21,951 bases of DNA, taken from positions 1 through 21,951 of IMG/VR virus record IMGVR_UViG_3300030419_006295, one strand, 5' to 3'. Below are positions 6,644 through 14,342 of the stretch, one piece after another; positions within the stretch are counted from its first letter, which is position 1, and each line of letters starts with the position of its first letter. Position numbers and translations under genes: made by a program. Source of the stretch: a virus. Under the pieces are notes generated by a model. It was not told where the DNA came from, searched no databases, and saw only the letters and a list, made by a program, of their open reading frames with translations.

Positions 6644-7167
6644 GAAAGAAAGTATTAGTTAGAGGACCAGCATTAACAAGATCAGGCTACGGAGAGCACA
6701 CAAGGTTTGTTTTAAGATCTTTAAGGGCTTATGAGGAAGAATTTGATATATATTTAGTTACCACAAAATGGGGTCAAACTGGTTGGATTTGGGAAGATAG
6801 CGAAGAAAGAAAATGGATGGATGAGCTTATATCAAAGACTATTTTACATAAAGATGGTTATGATATAAGCTTACAAGTAACAATCCCTGTTGAATGGGAG
6901 AAGTTAGCTCCCGTGAACATAGGTATCACGGCAGGAATTGAGACCACAAAAGTGGCACCCGTATGGCTTGAAAAATCAAATGCGATGGATAGAATCATAA
7001 CAATATCTGAATTCGCTAAATCTGGGTTTACTAACACCAAATATGAAGGTTTTAATAAATTCACAAATGCTCCAATGCATCTTTCTTGTGAAACTCCAAT
7101 AGAAGTAGTGCATTATCCTACCAAGGATTTTGAAGATGTGCCTGTAGATCTAGATGTGTCTATTTAA
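6640..7167 (+). CDS. N-terminal half of a GT4 glycosyltransferase, frame broken at about 7160
   Basis: The 175 residues form the acceptor-side Rossmann domain of a GT4 enzyme: VRGPALTRSGYGEHTRFVL at the start, GITAGIETTKVAP, and DRIITISEFAKSGF near residues 125-138. The frame ends at a TAA just where the linker into the second GT-B domain should begin. The missing half continues at once in the +1 frame (7154-8629). Removing one base near 7160, or a +1 shift at the AUU-UAA codons, joins them into a 662-residue protein reading smoothly DVS-(I/F)NFLTVAQWGPRKN. It could be a true frameshift mutation, a sequencing or assembly error, programmed recoding, or two separately translated halves of an enzyme. 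Confidence 0.8.
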   Translation: MRKKVLVRGPALTRSGYGEHTRFVLRSLRAYEEEFDIYLVTTKWGQTGWIWEDSEERKWMDELISKTILHKDGYDISLQVTIPVEWEKLAPVNIGITAGIETTKVAPVWLEKSNAMDRIITISEFAKSGFTNTKYEGFNKFTNAPMHLSCETPIEVVHYPTKDFEDVPVDLDVSI

Positions 7168-8629
7168 TTTTTTGACTGTTGCGCAATGGGGTCCAAGAAA
7201 GAATATGGACAACACTGTTTGTTGGTTCGTTGAAGAATTTATAGATAATCCAGACGTTGGTTTGGTTGTGAAGACATTTAAAAGAGGTGGATCTAATATG
7301 GATAGAGTGGCTACTCTATCCCATTTAGAAAAATTATTGGCTCGTTATGAAGATAGAAAATGTAAAGTGTATCTTCTTCACGGAGATTTAAGCGATGAGG
7401 AAATGAACTCACTTTATAAAAGTTCTAAAATTGATGCTTTAATTTGTCTTACACACGGTGAAGGTTTTGGTCTTCCATTATATGAAGCGGCTTATCAAGG
7501 TTTACCGATAATCGCTCCCAATTGGAGTGGTCATTTGGACTTTTTATATATGCCAGTAAAGAAAAAAAACAAAGCGAAGGAAAAATTACGCGCACGATTT
7601 GCAAAAGTTGATGTTGATATATCACCAGTTCCTGATCACGCTGTATGGGAAAATGTAATACAAAAAGATTCTATGTGGTGTTACCCCAAACAAGGTTCTT
7701 ATAAAATGAAGCTACGAGACGTGTATAAAAAATATGATATACATAAAAAGAATGCAAAAGAACTACAAGAATGGATATTAAACAAATTCACACCAGAAAA
7801 TCAATATAAATTGATGATAGAAGCTGTTTTGGGAGAAGAAGTAGTTCACGTTGATGCCAAAGATCTTCCGAAGGTTTCTATTATAACTTCTGTATATGAC
7901 GGGGATGAATTTATTAGACCTTTCTTAGAAGATATTACACGCCAAACTATATTTAAAGAAAAGTGTGAATTAATATTAATTAATGCAAACTCACCAGGGA
8001 ATGAAGAAGAGGTAATTAATGAATATTTAGAAAAATATCCTGATAATATAGTATATAAAAAGCTTGATGAAGATCCAGGTATATATGGAGTTTGGAATAT
8101 TGGTGTAGAATTATCTACGGGTGAATATCTTACAAACGCAAACCTAGATGATAGAAAAGCGCCCAATCAATTAGAAAAATTATCAAAAGCTCTATATTTG
8201 TATGAAGATATTGATCTAGTATATGCTGATATGTATATGACACAACAACCCAATGAAACGTTTATAAATAATTCTTCGGGTGGGGTTAAATATGATTTTG
8301 CCGATTTTTCTTTGGAAAATCTTTTGAGAGCAAATATGCCACATGCCTCTCCTATGTGGAGGAAATCTTTACACAAAGAGAATGGCCTCTTTAATCCAAA
8401 ATATAAGTCTGCTGGAGATTGGGATATGTGGCTCCGATCGGCACTAAACGGAAGTATATATAAAAAAATCAATGATGTGCTTGGTTTATATTATTTCAAT
8501 CCGAAGGGTATATCTACTAATGTAGAGAATGTTGGATGGAAACGCGAAGAAGAAAAGGAGATCTTTTTGAAATATAAAAAGATATATGATGAAATGCTCG
8601 AAAAGGAAAAAGCTGGAGTTGTACTCTAA
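7154..8629 (+). CDS. GT4 C-terminal domain fused to a GT2 glycosyltransferase
   Basis: Counting from the ATG at 7154, residues 4-230 are the nucleotide-sugar-binding half of a GT4 enzyme (TVAQWGPRKN at 8-17, THGEGFGLPLYEA at 100-112). From 238 a second, GT-A fold GT2 enzyme begins: KVSIITSVYDG, ILINANSPG, GVWNIGVELSTGEYLTNANLDDRK with the DXD-like NLDD at 330-333, and AGDWDMW at 420-426 where GT2 has its acidic base motif. The first domain lacks its N-terminal half, which lies in the previous frame. The ATG at 7154 has no strong ribosome binding site, so independent initiation is doubtful. Two active sites in one chain would let the protein add two sugars in sequence. The stop shares a base with the next ATG (TAATG). 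Confidence 0.85.
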   Translation: MCLFNFLTVAQWGPRKNMDNTVCWFVEEFIDNPDVGLVVKTFKRGGSNMDRVATLSHLEKLLARYEDRKCKVYLLHGDLSDEEMNSLYKSSKIDALICLTHGEGFGLPLYEAAYQGLPIIAPNWSGHLDFLYMPVKKKNKAKEKLRARFAKVDVDISPVPDHAVWENVIQKDSMWCYPKQGSYKMKLRDVYKKYDIHKKNAKELQEWILNKFTPENQYKLMIEAVLGEEVVHVDAKDLPKVSIITSVYDGDEFIRPFLEDITRQTIFKEKCELILINANSPGNEEEVINEYLEKYPDNIVYKKLDEDPGIYGVWNIGVELSTGEYLTNANLDDRKAPNQLEKLSKALYLYEDIDLVYADMYMTQQPNETFINNSSGGVKYDFADFSLENLLRANMPHASPMWRKSLHKENGLFNPKYKSAGDWDMWLRSALNGSIYKKINDVLGLYYFNPKGISTNVENVGWKREEEKEIFLKYKKIYDEMLEKEKAGVVL

Positions 8630-9435
8630 TGCTCCCTATAGCATCTGTTGTAACACAGAAAACAATTGGTGAATTTAAACTTTTAAAAGAGAGTATTGAA
8701 TCTTATCATGATTGTTTTTGGACACTATCTTGTGATAATGAGGCTTATGGAGTATTTTGTGATCACAAAAATATAGAGTGTTTAAGCCTGATAGAAACGG
8801 ATGATTGTGATCACAATATAAATGATGAGAAGAAAAAAGATAATTGGATGAAGGTGATGCTAACTAAATTTGATGCATCGGAGAAATCAATAAATGAATT
8901 TGGCCATGTGTTATTTTTAGACTCAGATATGATTTTTGTAAACCCCATAGAAAAAGAGATATTGGAATTGTTTGATAATAAGCACGTTGATGCGGCAATT
9001 TGTCAACATATGACAAACAATTGGGAAGTGGAAGCAAAGCACGGTCTTTATAATGGTGGTATGTTTCACCTTAAAAATATAGAATTTTTAGATATCTGGA
9101 GAAAATTATCACTAGATTACAAAAAACATAATTTTTATTTTGAACAACAGCCATTGGAATATGTACAGAGAAATTTTGTATCTCTTAATTTACCAATAAA
9201 TTATAATATTGGTTGGTGGCGCTTTAATACTCCCCAAACAATACAAAGACTAAAAAAATTGTATGTAAAAAATGATATAATTTATTTTGGTAACAGACCA
9301 GCTATTAATTTTCATGTGCATACTAGTCGAAAATTGGAGTATGAAAATTTTGGGCAGTTTTTGGTTGATAAAATCAAAGATCTCTGTTCCATCTCCAATA
9401 ATAAAAATTATAAAAATATTTTAGGAGTTATATAA
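8629..9435 (+). CDS. putative DXD glycosyltransferase (GT-A fold), 268 aa
   Basis: The pattern is that of nucleotide-diphospho-sugar transferases close to GT8 or the PF03407 type. The metal-binding DXD is LDSDMIFV (Asp98, Asp100), preceded by DNWMKVMLTKFDA, the helix before it in such enzymes. YNGGMFHLKN (141-150) is the substrate-binding NxGxF/H motif that follows. GWWRFN and FHVHTS near the C-terminus supply further conserved-looking aromatic and His residues. There is no signal or membrane segment. It is coupled to the gene before (TAATG) and directly abuts the one after. Two identical palindromes lie within it. Donor sugar unknown. Confidence 0.8.
   Translation: MLPIASVVTQKTIGEFKLLKESIESYHDCFWTLSCDNEAYGVFCDHKNIECLSLIETDDCDHNINDEKKKDNWMKVMLTKFDASEKSINEFGHVLFLDSDMIFVNPIEKEILELFDNKHVDAAICQHMTNNWEVEAKHGLYNGGMFHLKNIEFLDIWRKLSLDYKKHNFYFEQQPLEYVQRNFVSLNLPINYNIGWWRFNTPQTIQRLKKLYVKNDIIYFGNRPAINFHVHTSRKLEYENFGQFLVDKIKDLCSISNNKNYKNILGVI
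8755..8817. repeat. pair of identical TTGTGATCACAA palindromes
   Basis: A 16-base perfect palindrome TTTTGTGATCACAAAA (8755-8770) and a 14-base one ATTGTGATCACAAT (8804-8817) share a 12-base core, with centres 48 bases apart. Both lie in the DXD glycosyltransferase gene, where TGT GAT CAC encodes Cys-Asp-His. They may be a coding coincidence or a pair of dimer-binding sites. Confidence 0.5.
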
Positions 9436-10440
9436 ATGGATAAATGGGCGTTAGTAACCACCTACAAGGTCAACGATCCTCCCGAAGCTAATTTTAGATT
9501 TATGGAGACTTTTGTTAATTTCTATAGAAAAAAGTGGGGCGTGACCCAAGAAGTATTATTGGTAGGAGTACCGAGAGAATTATGTTCACTAGACTCCAAC
9601 ATACTGGACGACCTCCTTCGCAGATTTAAGGCTTTGAATGGGAATACAGAGTTTATTTTATCAACAGTTGATTATAATATAATATTGGAAAAGCAAGAGA
9701 CTATGGAAATGACCATGGGGAGAAGAAATTTAATTGATAATATTAAATATTTCAAAGGAAACAAAACGGATTTGTTGTTATATTCCACTAACAAACAAAC
9801 CACCAATCCCGAATGGAATATAATAAAAAACATACTTTTTCAGATAGCTAATTTAGAATTAGATTCTTCTTACAATAAGGTTATAAATATTGATAGTGAT
9901 GAATTTCTTGTATTGAGTGATGACCGTAAACCAAACGATATAGAAGAATTTCATTATATAGATTATGTATCCCCCAATTTAGGTGAAGAATTTAATATTG
10001 AAGAGGAAATGAAATGGTGTTTGCAGCCATGGTACTACCGACAAATATATCATCATCTTAATCCTAAACTAGACACAGTGATAAATGAGATATTTCACGG
10101 TTGGTGTAAAAAGTTTGCTTTTAATAGATCTGAAATGTGGAAGGCACCCAGCATACACACGGGCAAAACTACACTTTCTGAAGCGTGTAAAAATGTTACT
10201 AAAGAAAATTATAAAAATTTTAACATAGGCTATCATCTTCAATGTTTAGATTATAATCATTATTCAGTTGGTAAAACAAAAATGTTTGTAGAATCTCAAA
10301 CAGCCAACACGTTTAATGCTCTCGAAGAACAATTAGAGCACAACTATGTGAATTATTATGGAATGTCAAAAACATATAGGGAACATTTTAGTAATATTAC
10401 GGTAGTGGATAATTTGATAAAAGATTACTGGAGCAATTAA
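9436..10440 (+). CDS. putative glycosyltransferase (GT2_4/GT92-like), 334 aa
   Basis: The key feature is VINIDSDEFLVL (Asp153, Asp155, Glu156), the D-x-D-E-F motif of GT-A enzymes in the Glyco_tranf_2_4 and GT92-like groups. The opening WALVTTYKVNDPP resembles the first strand and the NExxxL-like region of those families but is divergent. FHGWCKKFAFNRSEMWKAPSIHTG near 215-240 and GYHLQCLDYNHY near 275 match the His-rich ends seen in such proteins. It begins directly after the previous stop, with AGGAG at 9423-9427. The family call rests mainly on the DSDEF motif and the position among glycosyltransferases. Confidence 0.65.
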   Translation: MDKWALVTTYKVNDPPEANFRFMETFVNFYRKKWGVTQEVLLVGVPRELCSLDSNILDDLLRRFKALNGNTEFILSTVDYNIILEKQETMEMTMGRRNLIDNIKYFKGNKTDLLLYSTNKQTTNPEWNIIKNILFQIANLELDSSYNKVINIDSDEFLVLSDDRKPNDIEEFHYIDYVSPNLGEEFNIEEEMKWCLQPWYYRQIYHHLNPKLDTVINEIFHGWCKKFAFNRSEMWKAPSIHTGKTTLSEACKNVTKENYKNFNIGYHLQCLDYNHYSVGKTKMFVESQTANTFNALEEQLEHNYVNYYGMSKTYREHFSNITVVDNLIKDYWSN

Positions 10441-10442
10441 AA

Positions 10443-11060
10443 ATGGAGTATTTAGGTACAGATTACGGTGGTTGGCTTGTAAACTTAAATCTTATCCCAG
10501 AAGGTTCGACCGTTATATCGGCTGGTGTAGGAGAGGATATAAGTTTTGATTTAGAGCTTATTAAGAAAAAAAGATGTAATATTGTTGGAATTGATCCCAC
10601 AAAAAAAAGTCATATTTTTATTGAATCTCAAAGAGGATTAAGTAATTTTTCTTTAATCAAACGAGCTTTGGATGCAAAATCAAATGATGTGGCTGTGATG
10701 TATCAAAACAACAACCCCCTACATGTATCCGAATCTATGCTGCCCACCCACAAGTCTGTAAATAATTTTCAAAGTTATTATGCCGAGACTATAGCACTTG
10801 ATGACTTATTCAAAAAATATGCTGATATATCTTTAATTAAGATGGATATAGAAGGTTCAGAATATAACGTTCTCGAATCTTTAAACAAAATTCCAGACAC
10901 AGTTAAACAACTTTGCATTGAATTTCATCATTTTTGTAGCGACTATACATTGGAAGATACAAAAAATATGATAGATAAATTGAGTTGTTTGGGTTTTACA
11001 AAGTGCCATCAAAATAAACCGAATTCATTTGCAGAAGTAACGCTAACGAGGTCACCATGA
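10443..11060 (+). CDS. FkbM-family SAM-dependent methyltransferase, 205 aa
   Basis: FkbM enzymes O-methylate sugars and other natural products with S-adenosylmethionine. The SAM-binding loop is SAGVGEDISFD (26-36), followed by the acidic GIDPTKK strand end (49-55). The family hallmark KMDIEGSEYNVLE lies at 133-145, and IEFHHF follows near 160. The protein is a single compact domain of normal length. It starts two bases after the preceding gene and its stop overlaps the next ATG (ATGA). Placed within the glycosyltransferase run, it most likely caps or decorates a sugar of the glycan. Confidence 0.9.
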   Translation: MEYLGTDYGGWLVNLNLIPEGSTVISAGVGEDISFDLELIKKKRCNIVGIDPTKKSHIFIESQRGLSNFSLIKRALDAKSNDVAVMYQNNNPLHVSESMLPTHKSVNNFQSYYAETIALDDLFKKYADISLIKMDIEGSEYNVLESLNKIPDTVKQLCIEFHHFCSDYTLEDTKNMIDKLSCLGFTKCHQNKPNSFAEVTLTRSP

Positions 11061-11896
11061 ATGTTTTTTTCTTTCATTCCGGATATCAGCCATATCTAGA
11101 ATTAACTATACGCCAAGCATCGCTTCAAAACAAGGTATTTTTGATAGGAGATTCTTCAAATATGTTTTTGGGAAATATCAAAAATGTCACACATGTGTTA
11201 TTAAATGACTACAAAGAGGATGTAGACCGATTTTTATCTAGCTATCACCATCTTCACACTGGTGGCCAAGCATTTGAGGAATGGTGTTTTAAAAGATGGA
11301 TTGCTGTAAGAAATGTAGCTAAGGAATTTAATTTAGATACGGTATTTTACAGCGATTCGGATAATTTGATTTATTCTAATTTAGATGAAGTTTATCAGGA
11401 TATTGAAAGGCCGTCTTTTGCTCTTTCCGTCCCGAAAGATCAGCCTCCATATAGACATGCCGCAACAGGCGAAGTATCATTTTGGAAATATGAGGTGTTA
11501 GATGAATTTTGTAGTTTTATGTTAAAAATGTATGAAGATACTTTTGAGTTTGGTAGGCTTTTGGAAAAGTGGAATTGGCATAAAACTAACAATTTGGCTG
11601 GTGGCATATGCGATATGACGGTGTTATGGCACTTTACTAATATTAAAAAACACACCATATTGACGGATGTTTTAAATAATAACACGACCTTTGATCATAG
11701 TATTAATAACTCTACGAACTATGAAAATAATGAATATCTAATGGAGAATGGATTAAAGAAGATAGATTTTATTGATGATATTCCATACGGATATAATTTA
11801 CTTTTAAATAAGAAGATTCGTTTTCACAATTTACAATTTCAAGGTAATACTAAACATTTAATTAAAGAATATGTTAGAAATAATACATATCGGTGA
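11057..11896 (+). CDS. putative DXD glycosyltransferase, 279 aa
   Basis: The frame has a GT-A type core with a DXD motif in VFYSDSDNLIYSNL (Asp100, Asp102), a preceding FEEWCFKRWIAVRNVAKEF helix, and WHKTNNLAGGICDMTVLW further on, resembling the GG(D/N) motif that follows DXD in GT8-like enzymes. It is not close enough to a named family to be more precise. GAGGT at 11048-11052 precedes the ATG, which overlaps the FkbM stop by four bases. Its end overlaps the exostosin-like gene by 26 bases, an unusually long overlap for this cluster. Cytoplasmic; donor and acceptor unknown. Confidence 0.7.
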   Translation: MNVFFFHSGYQPYLELTIRQASLQNKVFLIGDSSNMFLGNIKNVTHVLLNDYKEDVDRFLSSYHHLHTGGQAFEEWCFKRWIAVRNVAKEFNLDTVFYSDSDNLIYSNLDEVYQDIERPSFALSVPKDQPPYRHAATGEVSFWKYEVLDEFCSFMLKMYEDTFEFGRLLEKWNWHKTNNLAGGICDMTVLWHFTNIKKHTILTDVLNNNTTFDHSINNSTNYENNEYLMENGLKKIDFIDDIPYGYNLLLNKKIRFHNLQFQGNTKHLIKEYVRNNTYR

Positions 11897-12683
11897 TTTC
11901 AAATTAGTCGATGACCCTGTGAAAACAGAAGAGACAATTTATAATCAACTTTTAAAAAACAAAACAACCATAAATAGTAGTTATGCTTATGTGGCCTTTC
12001 CATTGGCTTACTCTATTAACACCCAAGGAGTTCAACAAACTCAGCTTGTGATTGATAATATCTGTAAGCAACATCAAGATAAAAAATTATTTTTTGTTTG
12101 TCAGCATATACTGGTTAATAAACTAAATTTTTATGGTAATTTGGTATTTACGCCGCATGCGACTATTTTAGATTCTTATATACCAATTCCTCATTATTCT
12201 TGCAATTATGATACAAATTATTCTAAGCCGTGGGATGAAAGGAAATATACTTATAGTTTTATGGGGTCTTTCATAACCCATCCGGTTCGACAGTGCTTAC
12301 ACACAACTTTAAAAGATCGCGATGATTGCTTTATAGTTGATACTGGCAATTGGCATTTTGAAGGCAGTCAACAGAAACAGCAAGAAAATAAGAAAAAATA
12401 CATTGAAATATTGGGCGACACCAAGTATAGCCTATGCCCACGCGGCACTGGTCCATCTACCATACGCATATGGGAATCCTTGGCAATGGGAGCGTGCCCA
12501 ATAATATTTAGTGACTTTTTAAAGATGCCATTGAAAAACGAAACTAAATCAAATTTATGGTTAAGAACACCAGAAAGATGTGTTGCTCTATTGGGTGGGA
12601 TCGATGTGTGGGATAATAAAGAATATTTTGAATTGTTTTCTAATGAAAACCTATATAAGTCGATAATGAAACAAATAATATAA
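11871..12683 (+). CDS. exostosin-like (GT47) glycosyltransferase, 270 aa
   Basis: The exostosin/GT47 signature is clear in the last third: KYSLCPRGTGPSTIRIWE (185-202) followed by SLAMGACPIIFSDFLKMP, which holds the nucleotide-sugar-binding loop of this family. The YSFMGSFITHPVR segment at 128-140 is the usual entry to that domain. The N-terminal half is divergent. At 270 residues it is short for GT47, suggesting a reduced phage or bacterial version, though the catalytic C-terminal domain is complete. The ATG at 11871 overlaps the upstream gene by 26 bases, and the ribosome binding site is weak, so reinitiation is likely. It closes the first glycosyltransferase run and is followed by the longest gene-poor stretch of the window. 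Confidence 0.88.
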   Translation: MLEIIHIGDFKLVDDPVKTEETIYNQLLKNKTTINSSYAYVAFPLAYSINTQGVQQTQLVIDNICKQHQDKKLFFVCQHILVNKLNFYGNLVFTPHATILDSYIPIPHYSCNYDTNYSKPWDERKYTYSFMGSFITHPVRQCLHTTLKDRDDCFIVDTGNWHFEGSQQKQQENKKKYIEILGDTKYSLCPRGTGPSTIRIWESLAMGACPIIFSDFLKMPLKNETKSNLWLRTPERCVALLGGIDVWDNKEYFELFSNENLYKSIMKQII

Positions 12684-12725
12684 AAAAAGTGTGGGCGCTA
12701 GGCTAATAAATCATAAAACAAGTGC

Positions 12726-12754
12726 TTAACATATGGATAAAAGTAAGGTATACT
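12726..12754 (+). promoter_or_regulatory. sigma70-like promoter before the sugar-nucleotide genes
   Basis: TTAACA (12726-12731) and TATACT (12749-12754) are separated by exactly 17 bases. One and one mismatch from the two consensus hexamers make this a plausible host-type promoter. It lies in the 231-base gap between the exostosin-like gene and the HAD gene; transcription would begin near 12761. No other terminator or tRNA-like structure was seen in this gap. Confidence 0.55.
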
Positions 12755-12783
12755 AATAATACAAATAGCGTATAGGACTAAAC

Positions 12784-12915
12784 ATTGGCGCTGATGGCAC
12801 TTTCGCAGAGGTCCACCCAAACCCAGAGGCAGCATTGAGTGATGCTGCGAATACTATGAATTTTAATATGTTTGAGAACATGGTAAAAACATTAGCAACA
12901 ATGGAGGATGATTAA
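12784..12915 (+). other. coding-looking 43-codon frame without a standard start codon
   Basis: From 12784 to the TAA at 12913-12915 one frame reads like natural protein: GADGTFAEVHPNPEAALSD, then a Met-rich stretch ending LATMEDD. There is a stop (TAG) seven codons upstream and no ATG, GTG or TTG until TTG 12835 and ATG 12856. AGGA (12774-12777) lies six bases before an ATT at 12784, and a sigma70-like promoter lies just upstream. It could be a small protein initiated at ATT (a rare but real start codon), a shorter protein from 12856, or the preserved 3' end of a gene lost when the glycosyltransferase block was inserted. Its stop shares a base with the HAD start, and its end holds that gene's GGAGG. 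Confidence 0.45.
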
Positions 12916-13235
12916 TGATTTATTACGTTGATATTGACGAAACAATTTGTGATTATGAAGGCGGCGATAAATACGCCGCAAGGGATTATAAGAACGCTAG
13001 GCCAATAAAAGAAAATATTCAGAAAATAAATGATTTATACGATGAAGGGCACACAGTGGTTTATTGGACAGCTAGAGGTAGTAGCACTGGAATTGATTGG
13101 TATGATCTTACTGGGCGTCAACTAAAAGAGTGGGGTGCCAAGCACCATGACTACAAGGTTGGAAAACCCTCTTATGATGTTTTTATATGTGACAAAGCAA
13201 TAAATTCTGAAGTTTTTTTTAAGGAAGAAAAATAA
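12915..13235 (+). CDS. small HAD-superfamily phosphatase, capsule-cluster type
   Basis: All HAD core motifs are visible: motif I VDIDET with Asp6 as nucleophile and Asp8, motif II WTARGS (51-56), Lys84 in VGKPSYDVF, and the acidic ICDKA (Asp93). At 106 residues there is no cap domain, as in the small BcbF-like HAD proteins of capsule clusters. GGAGG at 12903-12907 is well placed for ATG 12915. With HddA-like, GmhA-like and nucleotidyltransferase genes downstream, it could remove the 7-phosphate of heptose-1,7-bisphosphate in place of GmhB; this is an inference from order. It begins the second operon segment. Confidence 0.85.
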   Translation: MIYYVDIDETICDYEGGDKYAARDYKNARPIKENIQKINDLYDEGHTVVYWTARGSSTGIDWYDLTGRQLKEWGAKHHDYKVGKPSYDVFICDKAINSEVFFKEEK

Positions 13236-13236
13236 A

Positions 13237-13395
13237 ATGGTAAGATGTTTAGTGATAGGACATAGAGGAAATATAGCTAATGCTAATTTAGATCGTGAAA
13301 ATTCTCCGGAATATATTTACGAAGCATTAAATAATATGAATGAATCAATAAAAATATCTACATTACCCAGTTTTAGAAAAGTAAGTTTAAAATGA
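13237..13395 (+). pseudogene. truncated GDPD/phosphodiesterase-like gene, 52 codons
   Basis: The first 32 residues, beginning MVRCLVIGHRGN and with RENSPEYIYEAL, match the N-terminal pattern of small glycerophosphodiesterase-like proteins (HRGN, then ENxPEYIxEA) that occur with HAD and nucleotidyltransferase genes in capsule clusters. These are normally about 200 residues, with the catalytic Glu-x-Asp next. Here the match stops after EALN and 20 unrelated residues follow to the TGA at 13393-13395. AAGGAAG at 13221-13227 and the ATGA overlap with the next gene are preserved, so it may still be translated. An internal deletion joining its start to its own or another end is the simplest explanation. 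A genuine shortened peptide is less likely. Confidence 0.6.
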
Positions 13396-14339
13396 TTATT
13401 ACAAAATGTCCTGTTAGAGTTAGTCTTGCTGGCGGCGGCTCAGATTTAGAATCATATATAAATGAACATGGGAGGGGTTCTGTTATTAATTTCCCTATAA
13501 ATATTTATACTTATATTGCTCTTCATCGAGATATAATAGGATACAATACTTATTGCAATAAATATTTGATGAATTATTCAAAAAGAGAAGAAGCTAGCTC
13601 CATAGAGGATATAAAAAATGATGTGATAAGAGTCGCGTTTGAACATTTTAATATTAAGCCATGCCTAATATCGATGGTAGGAGACATATTTTCCAGCGGG
13701 TCAGGTTTGGCAGTTTCTTCTTCTTACATGATAGCTCTAATTAAAGCAGTTGAAGAATCTTTGGGTATTTCAACCTCCAATTATGAGATAGCTAAACTTG
13801 CAATGACCCTTGAAAGAAAATTTAATTTCCTCTTGGGTTATCAAGATACTTATGGGTGCGCTGTTGGCAGTCTCAAAAGGATGGATTTTAAAAAAGGGAA
13901 AGATCCCAAGATTTCTTATTTAGCGAGCGATTTATTAAACACGTTTGATATGCATTTAATGTTCACAGGGGTAAGTAGATCGTCTACAAAAATATTGAGT
14001 ACTATTGAAAATTTTGACTATTCTTTGTTAGAATTAACAGATAAGATGCAAGAATGTTTAGAGACTAACAACCGGGAGATGTTTATAAATACGATAAAAG
14101 AAGGATGGGCAGTGAAAAAAGGTTCTTCACCAGATATAATTTCCAATTATTCTGTTAAAAGTATGGATTTAAACTTAGAAAAAGACAAAGATGTTTTATG
14201 TCACCGTTTGTGCGGAGCCGGGAATGGAGGATTTTTTCTAATATTTACAGACCCACAATCGGAATTGACAAAAAAATATAAATTTTGTAAGAAAATTAAT
14301 ATCAATCACACCGGGGTTACAACAGTTTTAGGAAATTAA
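13392..14339 (+). CDS. hddA: HddA-like GHMP kinase (sugar phosphate kinase), 315 aa
   Basis: GHMP kinase motifs appear in order: motif I CPVRVSLAGGGSDL (6-19), the phosphate-binding loop SSGSGLAVSSSYM (101-113), FLLGYQDTYG (146-155) with the likely catalytic Asp152, and motif III RLCGAGNGGFF (272-282). This set is that of D-glycero-D-manno-heptose-7-phosphate kinase and related LmbP/FKGP-type enzymes, and the length is close to normal for HddA. The reaction would be ATP-dependent phosphorylation of the anomeric hydroxyl of a heptose 7-phosphate. It is followed two or three bases later by a GmhA-like gene, which supports the heptose reading. The ribosome binding site is weak, and its ATG overlaps the stop of the truncated gene, so coupling is likely. 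Confidence 0.88.
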   Translation: MIITKCPVRVSLAGGGSDLESYINEHGRGSVINFPINIYTYIALHRDIIGYNTYCNKYLMNYSKREEASSIEDIKNDVIRVAFEHFNIKPCLISMVGDIFSSGSGLAVSSSYMIALIKAVEESLGISTSNYEIAKLAMTLERKFNFLLGYQDTYGCAVGSLKRMDFKKGKDPKISYLASDLLNTFDMHLMFTGVSRSSTKILSTIENFDYSLLELTDKMQECLETNNREMFINTIKEGWAVKKGSSPDIISNYSVKSMDLNLEKDKDVLCHRLCGAGNGGFFLIFTDPQSELTKKYKFCKKININHTGVTTVLGN

Positions 14340-14342
14340 TTT

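Noticed and set aside
7150-7175. prfB-type programmed frameshift as the favoured reading
   Set aside because: No Shine-Dalgarno-like stimulator lies just upstream and tRNA-Ile would re-pair poorly on UUU, so recoding is kept only as one option in the finding.
12684-12760. tRNA or strong terminator after the exostosin-like gene
   Set aside because: No cloverleaf or G-C-rich hairpin with a T run could be found; only the promoter-like hexamers stand out.
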